A DNA stretch of 64,000 nt from the NCBI GenBank assembly GCA_049511415.1, contig JBEKYC010000013.1, positions 46,181 to 110,180 of the forward strand, read 5' to 3'. The notes below the pieces were generated by a model, which saw nothing but the letters and a program-made list of their open reading frames with translations, was not told the origin of the DNA and did no database searches. The position numbers were made by a program, and so were the translations under genes. Shown piece after piece: positions 26,024-34,228 of the stretch (position 1 is its first letter; the number at the start of each line of letters is the position of its first letter). This stretch comes from Bog-159 sp049511415. Its GTDB lineage: Bacteria > Acidobacteriota > Terriglobia > Bryobacterales > Bryobacteraceae.

Positions 26024-27315
26024 GGTCGCTCTTCGCCAAAATCCTGGTATGGTTTTGGGCCACCCTGATCATAAACACCATTGGCTCGGCTTTAATCTCC
26101 GGGCTGTCGGGGCCGCGGCCGTATCTGCTCTCCAGGTTGGTGGCTTTCCAGTTGATCGAAGCGCGCACCGCCTACGAAAGCGGCGGACGTCCCGGCCTGC
26201 AGCAGTTTATGCAGCGTTTCCGGCATGTGTTTGCCGGCGAAGGCGTGCTGACGGATGCTTCCGGCCACGACTTGCTGACCGGCGCGGACGAATCGGCAGT
26301 GCTCGCCAAATCGGTTCAGGAGCCGCGTTATCCGGCGTTCCGCCCGCGCGGCATCGTGGTCTCGCGCGCCTCCGAAGACCGCCGGTTTTACTTCCTGTTT
26401 GCCATCCCGCACGAGCGCCTGGCGTATTGGTTCCTGCTCCCGCAGCACTGGTGGATGATGGCGGCGGGTGTCTTCCTATGCTATTTGTTGGCGTTTTATT
26501 TGACCTATCCCGTGCGGCGCCTGCAACGGGCCGTGGAGCGCTTCGGCCACGGCGACTTTACGGCCCGCGCGGACCCTCGCCGTCATGATGAACTGGGCGA
26601 TCTGGGGCGTACCTTCGACCGCATGGCGGACCGTATTCAAATCCTTCTGGCGGCTCAAAACCGGCTCTTGCTGGATATCTCCCATGAACTGCGTTCGCCC
26701 CTGGCGCGATTGCGTGTGGCCGTGGAACTGGCCCGATCGGGGCAGAATCGCGAAATGGCCTTGACCCGCATCGATCGCGAAGCCGAACGTTTAAATGCGC
26801 TGGTCAGCGGGCTGCTACAAGTGACGCGGGCCGAGGGCGATCCAAACACTTTGCGCCGCCAGCCCGTGCGGCTCGATCGACTGCTTGACGAACTGGCAGC
26901 GGATGCGGCAATTGAAGCGCAAGCGCACGGCGCGGACGTACGGCTGGCCGCCGCGCCGCCGGTAACCGTCGAAGGCGATGCCGAACTGCTCCGCCGCGCC
27001 ATGGAGAACGTGATCCGCAATGCCGTGCGTCACGCACCCGAAGGCACCACGGTCGAGGCCGGCCTGGAAATCGCCGGCGGCCGCGCCACGGTGCGCATTC
27101 GCGACTATGGCACCGGAGTCCCGGAAGACGCGCTGCCCCACCTCTTCGACGCCTTCTATCGCGTCGAAACCGATCGCGACCGGGCCAGCGGCGGCGCCGG
27201 GTTGGGCCTTTCCATCGCGCGCCGGGCGGTGGAGTTGCACCAGGGCGGCATTCGGGCCGAAAACGCCGCGCCTGGTTTGCGTGTCGAAATCGAACTGCCG
27301 GCCATACAAAAGTGA
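26020..27315 (+). CDS. CpxA-like sensor histidine kinase
   Basis: The 431-residue membrane kinase has a TM helix near residues 8-28, a periplasmic domain of about 110 residues, a second TM (WWMMAAGVFLCYLLAFYL), a HAMP linker (YPVRRLQRAVERFGHGDFTA), the H-box LLLDISHELRSPLARL, the N-box NVIRNAVRHAPEG and G-boxes DYGTGVPEDALPHLFDAFYR and GGAGLGLSIARRAVE. It is expected to phosphorylate the overlapping response regulator. The periplasmic region lacks a recognisable ligand domain. Confidence 0.9.
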   Translation: MRSLFAKILVWFWATLIINTIGSALISGLSGPRPYLLSRLVAFQLIEARTAYESGGRPGLQQFMQRFRHVFAGEGVLTDASGHDLLTGADESAVLAKSVQEPRYPAFRPRGIVVSRASEDRRFYFLFAIPHERLAYWFLLPQHWWMMAAGVFLCYLLAFYLTYPVRRLQRAVERFGHGDFTARADPRRHDELGDLGRTFDRMADRIQILLAAQNRLLLDISHELRSPLARLRVAVELARSGQNREMALTRIDREAERLNALVSGLLQVTRAEGDPNTLRRQPVRLDRLLDELAADAAIEAQAHGADVRLAAAPPVTVEGDAELLRRAMENVIRNAVRHAPEGTTVEAGLEIAGGRATVRIRDYGTGVPEDALPHLFDAFYRVETDRDRASGGAGLGLSIARRAVELHQGGIRAENAAPGLRVEIELPAIQK

Positions 27316-27346
27316 GAAATCCTCCGCGCGCCGGCCACCACCGGGT

Positions 27347-27850
27347 ATGTCATCGCCTTCGTACCATACCGACTTCCTCGCCAATGTCTTCGATGCCTTT
27401 CCCGTGCCCGCCCTGGTGGTGGATCGGGATGTGCGCCTGATCGATTGCAACGTCCAGGCCGCCCGGCTGATTGGGCGCACGTCCTTTGCCCGGTTTGACT
27501 CCGCTGGTCGGATCTTGGGCTGCGTGAATTCCACGAAATCGCCCGATGGCTGCGGTCACGCCGCAGGCTGCCGCACGTGCCCCATCCGCAACTGCGTGCG
27601 CCAGGTCTTCGAGACCGGCCAGACCTGCCGCCGCAAGGCTTGCGTGGAAGCGTTACAGGAAGGACGGATCAGTCAGATGGAACTACTCGTCACCGCTACG
27701 CCCATTCCCGGCGAACCCGAGCCCGTCGCTCTGCTGGTCCTGGACGATGCCGTGGAGCTGTCGAGACTCCTGACGGCTAGCCCTGCTTCTTCTTCTCCAG
27801 GTTCCAAAGCCCGCGCGAAAGCGCACGGCCGCAGAACGGGCAATAGTTAA
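27347..27850 (+). CDS. PAS-domain protein with a cysteine-rich insertion
   Basis: The 167-residue soluble protein is essentially one PAS domain (FLANVFDAFPVPALVVDRDV, RLIDCNVQAARLIGR) with a cysteine-rich block after the core: GCVNSTKSPDGCGHAAGC, then RTCPIRNCVRQVFETGQTC. Seven to nine cysteines and a histidine in that segment suggest metal, Fe-S or redox sensing. There is no output domain. It follows the sensor kinase by 31 bp and may feed into it. The last 25 codons overlap the convergent zinc-ribbon gene; the natural end may be near LSRLLTA. Confidence 0.7.
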   Translation: MSSPSYHTDFLANVFDAFPVPALVVDRDVRLIDCNVQAARLIGRTSFARFDSAGRILGCVNSTKSPDGCGHAAGCRTCPIRNCVRQVFETGQTCRRKACVEALQEGRISQMELLVTATPIPGEPEPVALLVLDDAVELSRLLTASPASSSPGSKARAKAHGRRTGNS

Positions 27851-28001
27851 TACCCACGAAACTGGGTCGTTCCTCGCCAAATACAAAGTAGTACTCCGTA
27901 TCGATCTCCGTGATGATCCGGCCATCCGTCAGTTGGTAGGGTTGCGCCTGGCGTGCCAGGCCGATGTCCATCAGCTTATCGAGTTGCGCGCAGCAGATCA
28001 T
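27777..28001 (-). CDS. Small zinc-ribbon protein
   Basis: A 74-residue protein of unknown function. It has a two-cysteine zinc-ribbon knuckle (NYCPFCGRALSRG) near the C-terminus, and CC near the N-terminus (MICCAQLDKLM) that could complete a metal site. ITEIDTEYYFVFGEERPSF forms the middle. It starts six bases after the disulfide oxidoreductase stop on the same strand, suggesting co-expression, and overlaps the 3' end of the PAS gene by 74 bases on the opposite strand. Confidence 0.6.
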   Translation of the reverse strand: MICCAQLDKLMDIGLARQAQPYQLTDGRIITEIDTEYYFVFGEERPSFVGINYCPFCGRALSRGLWNLEKKKQG

Positions 28002-28007
28002 GAGCTA

Positions 28008-29348
28008 TCATCCCAGCATATACTGTGTATCCGAGGCGTGCGTCGGATAGGCGAACAAGGTGTCCTTCAGATCGCTCGCGCGCAGCCCACACCGCACGGC
28101 CAGGGCAAACAGGTTGATGTGTTCGGAGGCCAGATCGCCCAGCAGATGCGCGCCCAGGATGCGGCTGCTCCCTTCCTCCACCAGCACCTTGTAACCCGCG
28201 CACGCCTCATTTACACGCCGTGCCGAATACCAGTGCCCGCTGTCTCCGTGGTGGACGGCAAACCGCAGACCGGCCTGCCGCGCCGCCTCTTCCTGCCAGC
28301 CCACGGCCGCCAGCGGCGGGATGGTGAATGCCACCGACGCCAACCCTGCGTAATCCGGTGAATGGCGATCGCCCTCCAGCAGGTTCGCCGCTACCATGCG
28401 TCCCTGATATCCGGCGACGGGCGTGAGCGGCGCCCCGCCCGCGGCCGCCGCGTCACCGGCGGCATACACATGCGGATTCGATACGCTGCGCAAATATTGA
28501 TTCACTTTGACGCCCCCCGGCTCCCGTTCCACTTCCGCCGCCGCCAAATCCAGGTCCTCCAGATCCGGCACGCGCCCGGCCGCATGCACCACCATCTGCG
28601 CTTCGAAAGCGCGCCCGCCCGACCGCACCCGTAACTCGCCCGGTTCACCCTCGATCCCATCCACCGGCGTTTCCAATTCCACGTCGATCCCCAGGCTGCG
28701 CGTGTGCTCCAGAAGGCGGTTGACCAGGTCCGGGTCAAAACGTTCCAACGGCCGTTTGCCGCGATGCAGGATCGTGGCCCGTATGCCGGCGCGCGCCAGC
28801 AGGTGCGCAAACTCGAACGCAATGTATCCGCCGCCCGCGAAAATGATGTTCTGCGGCAGGGTGTCGAGTTCCAGGAAGGCGTCGCTGTGCGTCAGCAGCC
28901 CTTCGCCCGGGATGCCGAGCGTCGCGGGACGCGCTCCGGTTGCCACCACCACGTAGCGGCCGTCCAGAGTATCGCCGCCCACGGTCACCGTGTGCGGTCC
29001 CGCGAAACGTGCCCGGCCATGAAAGGTTTCCATGCCCGCCTGCAAAAAGCTGTCCTCGCGTGCCCGCGGGACGGGCGCCGTGAACGTGCGCTTGAACCGC
29101 ATCAATTCGTTCCAATCGATGTGCGCGTCTGCCGCAACGCCGTTGCCGCGCATGCGGCGCGCCCAGTCGATCACGTCGGCCGCGCCCACCAGCACTTTTT
29201 TGGGGTCGCAGCCGCGCAACATGCAGGTGCCGCCGAACGGTAGCGAATCGATGACCGCTACGCTCCAGCCTGCCGCCCGGCATGGTCCCGCCGCCGTGCC
29301 CGCCGCGGATCCCGTGCCGATCACCACCAAGTCGAACGATTTGTGCAT
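28008..29348 (-). CDS. FAD-dependent pyridine nucleotide-disulfide oxidoreductase
   Basis: The 446-residue protein has an FAD-binding GxGxxG (LVVIGTGSAAGTAAG), the redox disulfide C-x4-C in GGTCMLRGCDPKKVL (near residue 45), an NAD(P) Rossmann motif (IIFAGGGYIAFEFAHLLARAG), FAD contact YAAGDAA, and the dimerisation domain ending FAYPTHASDTQYML. It belongs with mercuric, glutathione and dihydrolipoamide reductases; the usual H-P-T-x-x-E dyad is replaced by Y-P-T-H-A-S-D, typical of an uncharacterised subgroup. Start 29348 has an SD-like GAGGGCGG. Substrate is unknown; a small zinc-ribbon protein follows it. Confidence 0.85.
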   Translation of the reverse strand: MHKSFDLVVIGTGSAAGTAAGPCRAAGWSVAVIDSLPFGGTCMLRGCDPKKVLVGAADVIDWARRMRGNGVAADAHIDWNELMRFKRTFTAPVPRAREDSFLQAGMETFHGRARFAGPHTVTVGGDTLDGRYVVVATGARPATLGIPGEGLLTHSDAFLELDTLPQNIIFAGGGYIAFEFAHLLARAGIRATILHRGKRPLERFDPDLVNRLLEHTRSLGIDVELETPVDGIEGEPGELRVRSGGRAFEAQMVVHAAGRVPDLEDLDLAAAEVEREPGGVKVNQYLRSVSNPHVYAAGDAAAAGGAPLTPVAGYQGRMVAANLLEGDRHSPDYAGLASVAFTIPPLAAVGWQEEAARQAGLRFAVHHGDSGHWYSARRVNEACAGYKVLVEEGSSRILGAHLLGDLASEHINLFALAVRCGLRASDLKDTLFAYPTHASDTQYMLG

Positions 29349-29408
29349 CCGCCCTCGCTTCATTCAGTATCGCGTGAACATCCCCCGCCGCGGTTGTAAA
29401 CTGGAACA

Positions 29409-30443
29409 TTGGCTGCACTCACCCAAGCGGTCCCGCAATCCGTTTCGCCGCCGGCCGCGCCGCGCTGGGGGCGCCGCTGGATCATCTCTCCCCGCGTTGA
29501 CCTGGTATTCGTCATCGGCAGCGTCCTGGCCGGGTACGCCTATCTGGTTGCGAACGTCGCGCTGCGCGTGCCGATTTCCCTGCTCTGGTGGTTCTGGTCC
29601 GTGGGCTTCGACGGGACACACATCTTCGGCATGGCTTCCCGGACTTTTTTTGACAGCGAAGCGCGCCAACGCAGCCGCGCCCTGTTGTTCGGCAGCGCCG
29701 CATTCTTCTTCGCCCTAGGGCCGGCGATGGTGTTGCTGGGCGGCAAAGCCGTGCTCGCCATGATCGTGGCCGTATGGGCTTACTACCACGTCATCCGCCA
29801 GCATTATGGATTCATGGTCCTGTACAAGGTCAAGAACCGCGACATGGCCAAGACCGATAATTCTCTCGACCGTTGGTTTCTGGGAGTCATGACGGTCTTC
29901 CCGCCGTTCCACCGCTTCTTTATTCACCATCCGGAAGAGTTGGGCCTGAAATTCTCGTTCCCGCGCCTGGAGCCGTTTCTTTGGGCCTTGGTCGCCGTCA
30001 CCGTGATCGTATATGCCGGCCGCCAGATCGTACGGATCAGCCGCCGCGATGCCGTGAACCTGCCGAAATTCCTGCTATTTGCCGGAGTGATTCCGCTGCA
30101 CTGGCTGACGTTTGCCTACATGAGCTGGATGGGCGCGGTGCCCACCGTGACGATCGTGCACAACCTGCAGTATCACGCGCTCATCTGGTTCCACAATCGC
30201 AATCGCTACGCCACGCGTGATCACGGCCGCTTGCCCAATGCCGTTTCCAAGAGCCTGCTCAACTACGTCCTGGTGGCCCTGGCATTCAGCGCGCTCTATC
30301 GCGTGCCAGGCTTCCGTCTGGGGCAGGTTTCGGATTTAGCCTTCGGGTTCTTCTGCGGATTTGGATTGACGCACTATTATCTGGATAGCAAGATTTGGCG
30401 GGTACGCAGCGATCCGGCGCTGCGCCAGGCGCTGCAGTTGTAG
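29409..30443 (+). CDS. Polytopic membrane protein with three histidine clusters
   Basis: The 344-residue protein has about seven or eight TM helices. Conserved-looking histidine groups sit at helix ends: YYHVIRQHYGF (near 125), HRFFIHHPEE, VHNLQYHALIWFHNRNRY (near 250) and LTHYYLDSKIWRVR at the C-terminus. The arrangement resembles membrane di-iron oxygenases (desaturase/hydroxylase) or carotenoid-cleaving Brp/Blh proteins, but no signature is decisive and I do not recognise the family. Start is TTG 29409. It is divergent from the oxidoreductase gene (60-bp gap), which might supply electrons. Confidence 0.7.
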   Translation: MAALTQAVPQSVSPPAAPRWGRRWIISPRVDLVFVIGSVLAGYAYLVANVALRVPISLLWWFWSVGFDGTHIFGMASRTFFDSEARQRSRALLFGSAAFFFALGPAMVLLGGKAVLAMIVAVWAYYHVIRQHYGFMVLYKVKNRDMAKTDNSLDRWFLGVMTVFPPFHRFFIHHPEELGLKFSFPRLEPFLWALVAVTVIVYAGRQIVRISRRDAVNLPKFLLFAGVIPLHWLTFAYMSWMGAVPTVTIVHNLQYHALIWFHNRNRYATRDHGRLPNAVSKSLLNYVLVALAFSALYRVPGFRLGQVSDLAFGFFCGFGLTHYYLDSKIWRVRSDPALRQALQL

Positions 30444-30563
30444 CAGACATGGATGGCGGGCGCAATGTCTCACGGCCGGCCCTCTAAACGCCGGCGCGCG
30501 CATTGCGGCCCCCGCCATGCATGCCGGAGGTTCGCACCCTTAAACAAGGAGAGATAGGATTGT

Positions 30564-30577
30564 AGGGCGGCCGCCCT
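30564..30577. promoter_or_regulatory. 14-base perfect palindrome in intergenic gap
   Basis: AGGGCGG/CCGCCCT lies within the 208-bp convergent gap 30444-30651. It is not followed by a T-tract. The rest of the gap shows an SD-like AAGGAGAGATAGG but no open frame after it. It could be a protein-binding site or a bidirectional termination structure. Confidence 0.3.
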
Positions 30578-30651
30578 CCGGTGGCAGGAGGAGATCAACC
30601 AACTGCCAGCGGCCGCCAACTAACTCATCGGTCCCGCGCGCTAAAAGTTGC

Positions 30652-31500
30652 TTACGCCAGTGCCCGCCGGCAATACTCGTAGCACTTGCGCATTTCCACC
30701 ACCGTATCGCCGCCGTCGTATTCGTACTCGATGTTCGCCGGGATCCGGTATTTCTCGCGCTGTAGCAATTGCAGCACTTCTTTGATGGGCGTGTCGCCCT
30801 CGCCGAACGGCATATTCTTGCCCTGATTCTTCTTGCGGTCCTTGATGTGCAATGTCACGATGCGCGCGTGATGCTGTTGGATAAACGGCGCCGGATCGTA
30901 GCCCGCGGCCCAGAAATGCCCGATGTCCAGGTTCACCGCGATGTACTTCGACATTGCCATGGCCTTCTCAAAGCTCTCCGGCTTGGCGAATTCGTTCGGG
31001 TCTTTGATATTCGAGTGGCCGTGCATGCCCACCACGATCTTGTGCTTCTCCGCCTGCGCGGCGATGCGCGGCGTCACCGACAGCGTGGCCGAGGTGGTCA
31101 TGGTCTTGACGCCCAGCGCCTGCGCCACGTCAAAACCGCGGGCGATTTCTTCATCCGTGAAATCGTCGCGCATGTTATAGGCGTAGGCCGAAAGCTGGAT
31201 TCCGGCACGGTCGAACTTCCGCCGGATCTCGCGGATATCTTCCATCTTGACCCTGAGCCGCCATTGCCGCAGAGCCTCGCGGTCCTTCAGTTCGGGCTCC
31301 ACGTGTCCCATCGACAATTCGCACTCGCTTAAGCCGACATCGACGAAGCCCTGGATGGCCGCATCCAGCGGCCGGTCGCGAAAACTGTAAGATTGCGCGC
31401 CGATCAGCACTCCGTTGACGCGTGAATCGAGCTTGCCGAAAGCGCGCGCGAGCGGCCACGCGGCCGCCATCACCTTGGTGAAATCCCGCCGGGTATACAT
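30652..31500 (-). CDS. Sugar phosphate isomerase/epimerase-like TIM-barrel protein with Tat-like signal
   Basis: The 282-residue protein begins MYTRRDFTKVMAAAWPLARA, a twin-arginine-type leader. The body is an AP-endonuclease-2/xylose-isomerase-like TIM barrel with metal-site motifs VGMHGHSNIKDP, VNLDIGHFWAAGYDP, ARIVTLHIKDRK and ANIEYEYDGGD. Such proteins isomerise or epimerise sugars, or act on keto-inositols. The start at 31500 gives the leader; the frame continues upstream without homology. It is divergent from the ROK kinase gene (39-bp gap). Confidence 0.8.
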   Translation of the reverse strand: MYTRRDFTKVMAAAWPLARAFGKLDSRVNGVLIGAQSYSFRDRPLDAAIQGFVDVGLSECELSMGHVEPELKDREALRQWRLRVKMEDIREIRRKFDRAGIQLSAYAYNMRDDFTDEEIARGFDVAQALGVKTMTTSATLSVTPRIAAQAEKHKIVVGMHGHSNIKDPNEFAKPESFEKAMAMSKYIAVNLDIGHFWAAGYDPAPFIQQHHARIVTLHIKDRKKNQGKNMPFGEGDTPIKEVLQLLQREKYRIPANIEYEYDGGDTVVEMRKCYEYCRRALA

Positions 31501-31539
31501 GGCCCCAATTGTATCGAACGGAAAGTGGCAAAATGAGTT

Positions 31540-32241
31540 GTGGCTCAAACACCCCTGAAAATCCTGGTTCTGGACGTCGGCGGCACCCACGTGAAGGCGC
31601 TGGCCAGCGGCCATCGCACGCCCGTGGTGATTCCGACCGGTCCGAAAATGACCCCGCGGAAGATGATCGCCGATGTGCGCAAAGCCATTGACGGGTGGGA
31701 GTACCAGGCCGCCTCGATCGGATACCCGGGGCCGGTGGCGCACGGCAAGCCGGTGATCGAACCGCACAACCTGGCGCCGGGATGGGTGGGTTTCAATTTC
31801 GCCAAAGCGCTGGGCGTGCCGGTGAAGATCATCAACGACGCTGCCATGCAGGCGCTCGGGCACTACGCAGGCGGCCGCATGCTCTTTCTGGGCTTGGGCA
31901 CCGGACTGGGCTCGGCATTCATCGTGGACGGAGTGCTGGAGCCGATGGAATTGGCCCATCTGCCCTACAAGCATGGGAAGACCTACGAGGACTATGTGGG
32001 GCTGCGCGGCCTAAAGCGCCTCGGCAAAAAGAAATGGCGCGAAAGCGTTTTTGATGTCGTTAAGCGGTTGAAGGCAGCGCTCGAAGCCGATTACGTAATC
32101 CTGGGTGGCGGCGACGCCAAGCAATTGAAGAAACTGCCGCCGGGAGCGCGCCTCGGCGAGAACGCCTACGCTTTTCGCGGCGGCTTTCGGCTGTGGAAAG
32201 ACAACGCCACTGCGCGTCAACAGCCAAGACCCCGCGGCTAG
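31540..32241 (+). CDS. ROK-family / polyphosphate glucokinase-like sugar kinase
   Basis: The 233-residue protein has the actin-like kinase fold: phosphate-1 loop LVLDVGGTHVKALASG, PGPVAHGKPVIEPHNLAPGW, catalytic Asp in KIINDAAMQALG and phosphate-2 loop LFLGLGTGLGSAFIVDG. The ROK zinc motif is absent and the length fits short polyphosphate/ATP glucokinases. It would phosphorylate glucose produced by the phosphorylases in the window. GTG start at 31540. Divergent from the TIM-barrel gene. Confidence 0.78.
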   Translation: MAQTPLKILVLDVGGTHVKALASGHRTPVVIPTGPKMTPRKMIADVRKAIDGWEYQAASIGYPGPVAHGKPVIEPHNLAPGWVGFNFAKALGVPVKIINDAAMQALGHYAGGRMLFLGLGTGLGSAFIVDGVLEPMELAHLPYKHGKTYEDYVGLRGLKRLGKKKWRESVFDVVKRLKAALEADYVILGGGDAKQLKKLPPGARLGENAYAFRGGFRLWKDNATARQQPRPRG

Positions 32242-32313
32242 CCGTCCACCACAATCGCGAATGTCCTCTTTCTCCCGGTTTCACCGCTATACCAGGTGAG
32301 AGGGGACTTGACA

Positions 32314-34218
32314 ATGATCTACGCTCGATTTTCTCTATGCTTGACACTTTTGTTCGGATCGTGTGCCGGCATCACGCTGGCAGCAGATGCGCCGGCGGGC
32401 TCCAAACAGACGGCTAAGAACAGTTCTTCGAAAACCAGTCAATCGCCGGCGCCCCAGCCGCCCCAAACCGGTCCGGAAGCGGTGCCGGTGTTGTACGCCG
32501 CAAAATACGTGCCCGATGACCAGAGCTGCGGCAGCATGCTCGCCAAGAATCTCTGGGCAACGCCTCGCGCCACGGCATACCAGAAGACATTCGATCCGGT
32601 GAACCTTCCCGGCAACACACCGAAGATGAACCCGTTCATAGCCGTCGAATGTGACAAACCCACAACCACCGTCGATCAGAGGCCTATCATTCTACACGGC
32701 TCTCTATGGAAGAAAGGCGCTACCGACGGAACCTGGTCGCAGTTTGCCAGCCAGTGGCAGGTGTACCACCCCGCTGAGGTGTCCAAGGATCCGGAATTGC
32801 GGGGAATTCTCGCGGATGGCTACAAGAACGCCACCCTTCGCAAGCCAACTAAACAAACTCCGCCACCCAACACGCCTGCGTATAATCAACCGGCGACGGC
32901 GTTTTGGCCGGCCAAACCACCGCTTTACAACGACAGTCAGGTCGGGTTCATCGGTGTGAGCTGCTTTTACGATTGGGACGGCCGCTCGCTGGAGGATCCG
33001 GCGCGCATCAAGACCGTGACAGTCAGCTACAAAATCGAGACCGTTTCAGTTGTGCCCGACAATGTGAATAACCTGAACAGCATTTTGTCCGCGCTTTTTC
33101 CCGCAACCTCTACGGCCGGAGCCAAGGCCAGAGAGATTGAATCCCAAGCCGTCGTGCCTGGAGACCGCATCCGGATTCTCCTCAGTGGCTCCGCGCCCCA
33201 GAGCAGCGCCAAGTGGGCTATCTCGCCTAAGAGCGACCCCAAAGCCGATCCCTCCATCGACGACTACGGAACCTTGACAGTGCCGCCGGGCGCGGCCGAG
33301 GGATCCGTATATGCCGTTACCGCCACCGACAAGATATCCGGAAAGACGGTTCTGAAAACGACCGTGAAGATTGCCGGCGTGTTGCCCTGCCTCGTCGCGC
33401 AGGGCGACGTGGATGTTTCCAGCCTGCCCTCGGACATCAACATCACACTCAACGTCGCGGACTCTAGCCAGAAAAAGGCACAGAAGATACCGGACCAAGC
33501 TGCGCTGTCTTCCGCGGAACCGGTTGCTGCGAACCGGGTGGAGGCGCCTCTGGTAAGGGCCAGTTGGCCGCCGCCTGGCCCTTCAGCCGGCGTTGCGTCC
33601 GATCTCCAGCCCGATGACAGTGGAGATGCCGCCGCCGAGGCCGTTGCGCAACCGGCGTCAAAGACCGGCCAGACTACTAATTCGGGATGCTCTTCTACGG
33701 GCACATCCGGTTGCAGCACGACCCACAAGATCCGCGACTTCGATCGGGAGGCCTGGGATGTTGGCTTGGGCCTGTCCGCGTTCGGGGTCAAAGAGCCGCA
33801 ATACTCGCCCTCCAATCCCCTGCAACAGATCAGCCCGAAGAACCACGCGGGGACGGTTTACGGGTTTGCCAACTTTTTTCCGTTCCAGGCCGCCGGATAC
33901 AAGACCTCCTATTATCCCAGCCTGCTCATGGGCATTCCCGTGACGGGCAAGGTCTTTTCGCAGCCTTTTTTCGGGGTGTCCGAGAACATCCTGGGCTGGT
34001 GGAAACGCGCCCCGCTCCAGGTGAATCTGATTGCCGGCATGGTTTTCCTGAACCAGGAAGTCGTGACGGGCAACTCCAGTGGATCGCTGGAAATCGGCCA
34101 CGCGCGCGTCTGGAAACCCATGTTTGGGGTCGAACTGCCAGTCTCATCGCTGGCGAGCAAGATCAAGAGCCTCGGCGGAAGCTCCACCACCAAGTCCTCC
34201 ACCGGCGGGTCTCAATGA
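32314..34218 (+). CDS. Secreted protein with Ig-like middle and possible C-terminal barrel
   Basis: The 634-residue protein has a signal peptide (MIYARFSLCLTLLFGSCAGITLAA). Residues 20-60 are rich in Ser, Pro and Gln. About residues 230-380 look Ig-like (VVPGDRIRILLSGSAPQSS, DDYGTLTVPPGAAEGSVYAV). After a low-complexity linker the C-terminal 160 residues (WDVGLGLSAFGVKEPQYSP, VYGFANFFPFQAAGYKTSYY, QVNLIAGMVFLNQEVV) alternate aromatic and small residues like an outer-membrane barrel. No family recognised. Start 32314 has an SD (GAGGGGAC); GTG 32296 is an alternative. Confidence 0.7.
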   Translation: MIYARFSLCLTLLFGSCAGITLAADAPAGSKQTAKNSSSKTSQSPAPQPPQTGPEAVPVLYAAKYVPDDQSCGSMLAKNLWATPRATAYQKTFDPVNLPGNTPKMNPFIAVECDKPTTTVDQRPIILHGSLWKKGATDGTWSQFASQWQVYHPAEVSKDPELRGILADGYKNATLRKPTKQTPPPNTPAYNQPATAFWPAKPPLYNDSQVGFIGVSCFYDWDGRSLEDPARIKTVTVSYKIETVSVVPDNVNNLNSILSALFPATSTAGAKAREIESQAVVPGDRIRILLSGSAPQSSAKWAISPKSDPKADPSIDDYGTLTVPPGAAEGSVYAVTATDKISGKTVLKTTVKIAGVLPCLVAQGDVDVSSLPSDINITLNVADSSQKKAQKIPDQAALSSAEPVAANRVEAPLVRASWPPPGPSAGVASDLQPDDSGDAAAEAVAQPASKTGQTTNSGCSSTGTSGCSTTHKIRDFDREAWDVGLGLSAFGVKEPQYSPSNPLQQISPKNHAGTVYGFANFFPFQAAGYKTSYYPSLLMGIPVTGKVFSQPFFGVSENILGWWKRAPLQVNLIAGMVFLNQEVVTGNSSGSLEIGHARVWKPMFGVELPVSSLASKIKSLGGSSTTKSSTGGSQ

Positions 34219-34228
34219 AGCTGGGGCG

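Noticed and set aside
30564..30577. Terminator for the convergent genes at 30.4/30.7 kb
   Set aside because: The palindrome has no loop and no T-tract on either side, so it is listed only as an unexplained site.
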